A DNA stretch of 64,000 nucleotides from Candidatus Vecturithrix granuli. Its GTDB lineage: Bacteria; Moduliflexota; Moduliflexia; Moduliflexales; Moduliflexaceae. Numbering within the stretch: the stretch's first letter is position 1; each line of letters starts with the position of its first letter. This document shows positions 62,903 to 64,000 of the stretch, one piece after another. The stretch covers positions 278,144 to 342,143 of the forward strand of contig DF820466.1 in NCBI GenBank assembly GCA_000739535.1, given 5' to 3'. The notes beneath the pieces were generated by a model, which did not search any database, was not told the DNA's origin, and was given only the letters and a program-made list of their open reading frames with translations. The position numbers and the translations under genes were made by a program.

Positions 62903-64000
62903 ATGATTGAGCAGAAAAAAATTGTGATCATTGGCGGCGTTGCCGGAGGGGCAACTGCGGCAGCGCGTTTACGCCGTCTGGATGAACATGCCCATATTGT
63001 CCTGGTGGAACGAGGCGCAGACATCTCGTTTGCCAACTGTGGGCTTCCGTATTATATCGGTGGAATTATCGAAAAACGCGAAAGTCTGTTCGTGACCACA
63101 CCGATAGCATTTAATAAGCGTTATAACATTGATATTCGCACCAAAACCGAGGCACGGCGCATTGATCCTGTGAAAAAAGAAGTCGAATTATACAGCTTTG
63201 AAAAGGATAAGACCTATATCGAAAGCTATGACAAATTGATTCTTTCGCCCGGCGCATCACCGATTCGCCCGCCCATTCCAGGCATTGAGGATCCTCGCAT
63301 TTTTACCTTACGCAGCATCCCGGACACGGACAAGATTAAAGCATATATCCATGAAAAGATGCCCAAACGAGCGCTCGTAGTTGGCGGTGGATATATCGGC
63401 TTAGAAATGGCTGAAAGTCTGCACCATGCCGGATTACGGGTGACAATTTGCGAAAAGCTGGAACAGGTGATGATGCCCCTCGATTTTGAAATGGCTGCGC
63501 TGGTGCATCAACACATGCGCATACGTAATATTCAATTCTATCTCAAAGATGGCATAAGCCGCTTTGTTACCTATCCCGATCATATTGAAGCAGTGCTTGA
63601 AAGTGGGAAAGTGATTCAGACGGATATGGTCATTTTTTCCATCGGGGTGCGCCCTGAAGTGGAACTCGCTAAAGCAGCCGGATTGCGACTTGGCGAAACC
63701 GGCGGAATTTGGGTTGATGAATACCTTCGATCTTCAGATGAACATATTTATGCCATCGGCGATGCGATTGAAACCACTCATCTGGTCACAAAAGAAAAAT
63801 TTCTGGTCAGGCTGGCTGGCCCTGCCAATAAACAGGGACGCATTGTCGCAGATAATATTTACGGAAAACAGGAAAAATATATCGGCTCACTAGGAACGGG
63901 CATTGTGAGGGTATTCGATATTGTCGTCGGCAGCACCGGCGCCAATGAAAAGATGCTCAAAAAAGCCGGGATTCCCTACCGGGCCTCTCTCACCCACTCT
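62903..64000 (+). CDS. FAD/NAD(P)-dependent disulfide oxidoreductase, CoA-disulfide-reductase type, partial
   Basis: The reading frame runs past the window end (366 codons seen). KIVIIGGVAGGATAAARLRR is the FAD-binding start, ISFANCGLPYYIGG holds the single active-site cysteine of CoA-disulfide reductases/NADH oxidases, RALVVGGGYIGLEMAESL binds NAD, and HIYAIGDAIE is the second FAD motif. The dimerisation domain has just begun. Some relatives carry a C-terminal rhodanese domain, which would lie outside. AAGGAG precedes the start. It probably reduces CoA disulfide, persulfide or polysulfide. Confidence 0.9.
   Translation, partial: MIEQKKIVIIGGVAGGATAAARLRRLDEHAHIVLVERGADISFANCGLPYYIGGIIEKRESLFVTTPIAFNKRYNIDIRTKTEARRIDPVKKEVELYSFEKDKTYIESYDKLILSPGASPIRPPIPGIEDPRIFTLRSIPDTDKIKAYIHEKMPKRALVVGGGYIGLEMAESLHHAGLRVTICEKLEQVMMPLDFEMAALVHQHMRIRNIQFYLKDGISRFVTYPDHIEAVLESGKVIQTDMVIFSIGVRPEVELAKAAGLRLGETGGIWVDEYLRSSDEHIYAIGDAIETTHLVTKEKFLVRLAGPANKQGRIVADNIYGKQEKYIGSLGTGIVRVFDIVVGSTGANEKMLKKAGIPYRASLTHS

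Overview
The window reads as chromosome of an uncultured, Gram-negative, heterotrophic bacterium. An outer membrane is implied by an LpoB-type lipoprotein pair, TRAP and ABC binding proteins with Sec signal peptides, and periplasmic thiol-redox proteins. The gene content is dominated by uptake systems for peptides and carbohydrates and by sugar or sugar-acid catabolism. Dispersed palindromic repeats fill many intergenic gaps. This is compatible with large-genome lineages such as the KSB3/Modulibacteria group or other deep-branching Gram-negatives, but nothing here fixes the phylum; no rRNA, tRNA or CRISPR array was seen.

Layout. 0-5.5 kb: a SIR2-like protein whose 3' end runs into a MITE-like element, a membrane-anchored thermonuclease, a class II aldolase, a PyrB-like carbamoyltransferase with altered aspartate-site residues, and an N-acetylneuraminate-lyase-like aldolase. 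5.5-12.8 kb: a dpp/opp-type operon (binding protein, two permeases, two ATPases, FCD-type GntR regulator) whose binding protein appears circularly permuted. 13.7-14.7 kb: a HEPN-MNT toxin-antitoxin pair with the remnant of a second MNT gene. 15-19.9 kb: an LplA/LplB/YtcP-like sugar ABC operon with a URO-D-family enzyme. It shares an operator-like motif with the peptide operon, so the GntR regulator may control both. 19.9-24.4 kb (minus): a PotABCD/Fbp-like ABC transporter and a LOG-family protein. 24.8-27.3 kb (minus): a binding-protein/VWA fusion and a membrane coiled-coil protein.

27.6-31.6 kb: a second MITE copy, a Nudix hydrolase, COG3014 and LpoB lipoproteins, and a C_GCAxxG_C_C protein. 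31.8-40.7 kb (minus): a catabolic operon with a TRAP transporter (DctPQM), a DapA-family aldolase, a 2-hydroxyacid dehydrogenase, an FGGY kinase, a zinc alcohol dehydrogenase and an SDR, headed by a truncated GntR gene. 41.3-44.9 kb (minus): an exported protein, an MBL hydrolase, an alcohol dehydrogenase and a sugar isomerase/epimerase. 45.2-48.1 kb: an accessory patch with a strongly AT-rich secreted caspase-like protein flanked by integron-core-like sequences, a VapBC-like pair and a GNAT. 48.2-54.2 kb (minus): MtnA, an AGE-family epimerase and a MalEFG-like ABC operon with a LacI-type palindrome as promoter spacer. 54.5-55.3 kb: a DinB-like protein next to a second attC-like structure. 55.3-61 kb: copper export and thiol redox (CopA, CopZ, DsbA-like, lipoprotein, b-type membrane protein, TlpA/ResA). 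61-64 kb: a signal-less LsrB-like binding protein, a SpoIIAA-like protein and the start of a CoA-disulfide-reductase-type flavoprotein behind a palindromic operator.

The most unusual observations are the circularly permuted oligopeptide-binding protein at 5992-7632, the PyrB homologue lacking the usual aspartate-site arginine, the gene truncated by a mobile palindrome, the integron-cassette-like flanks, and several palindromic repeat families, some lying directly against start codons or between operon genes.
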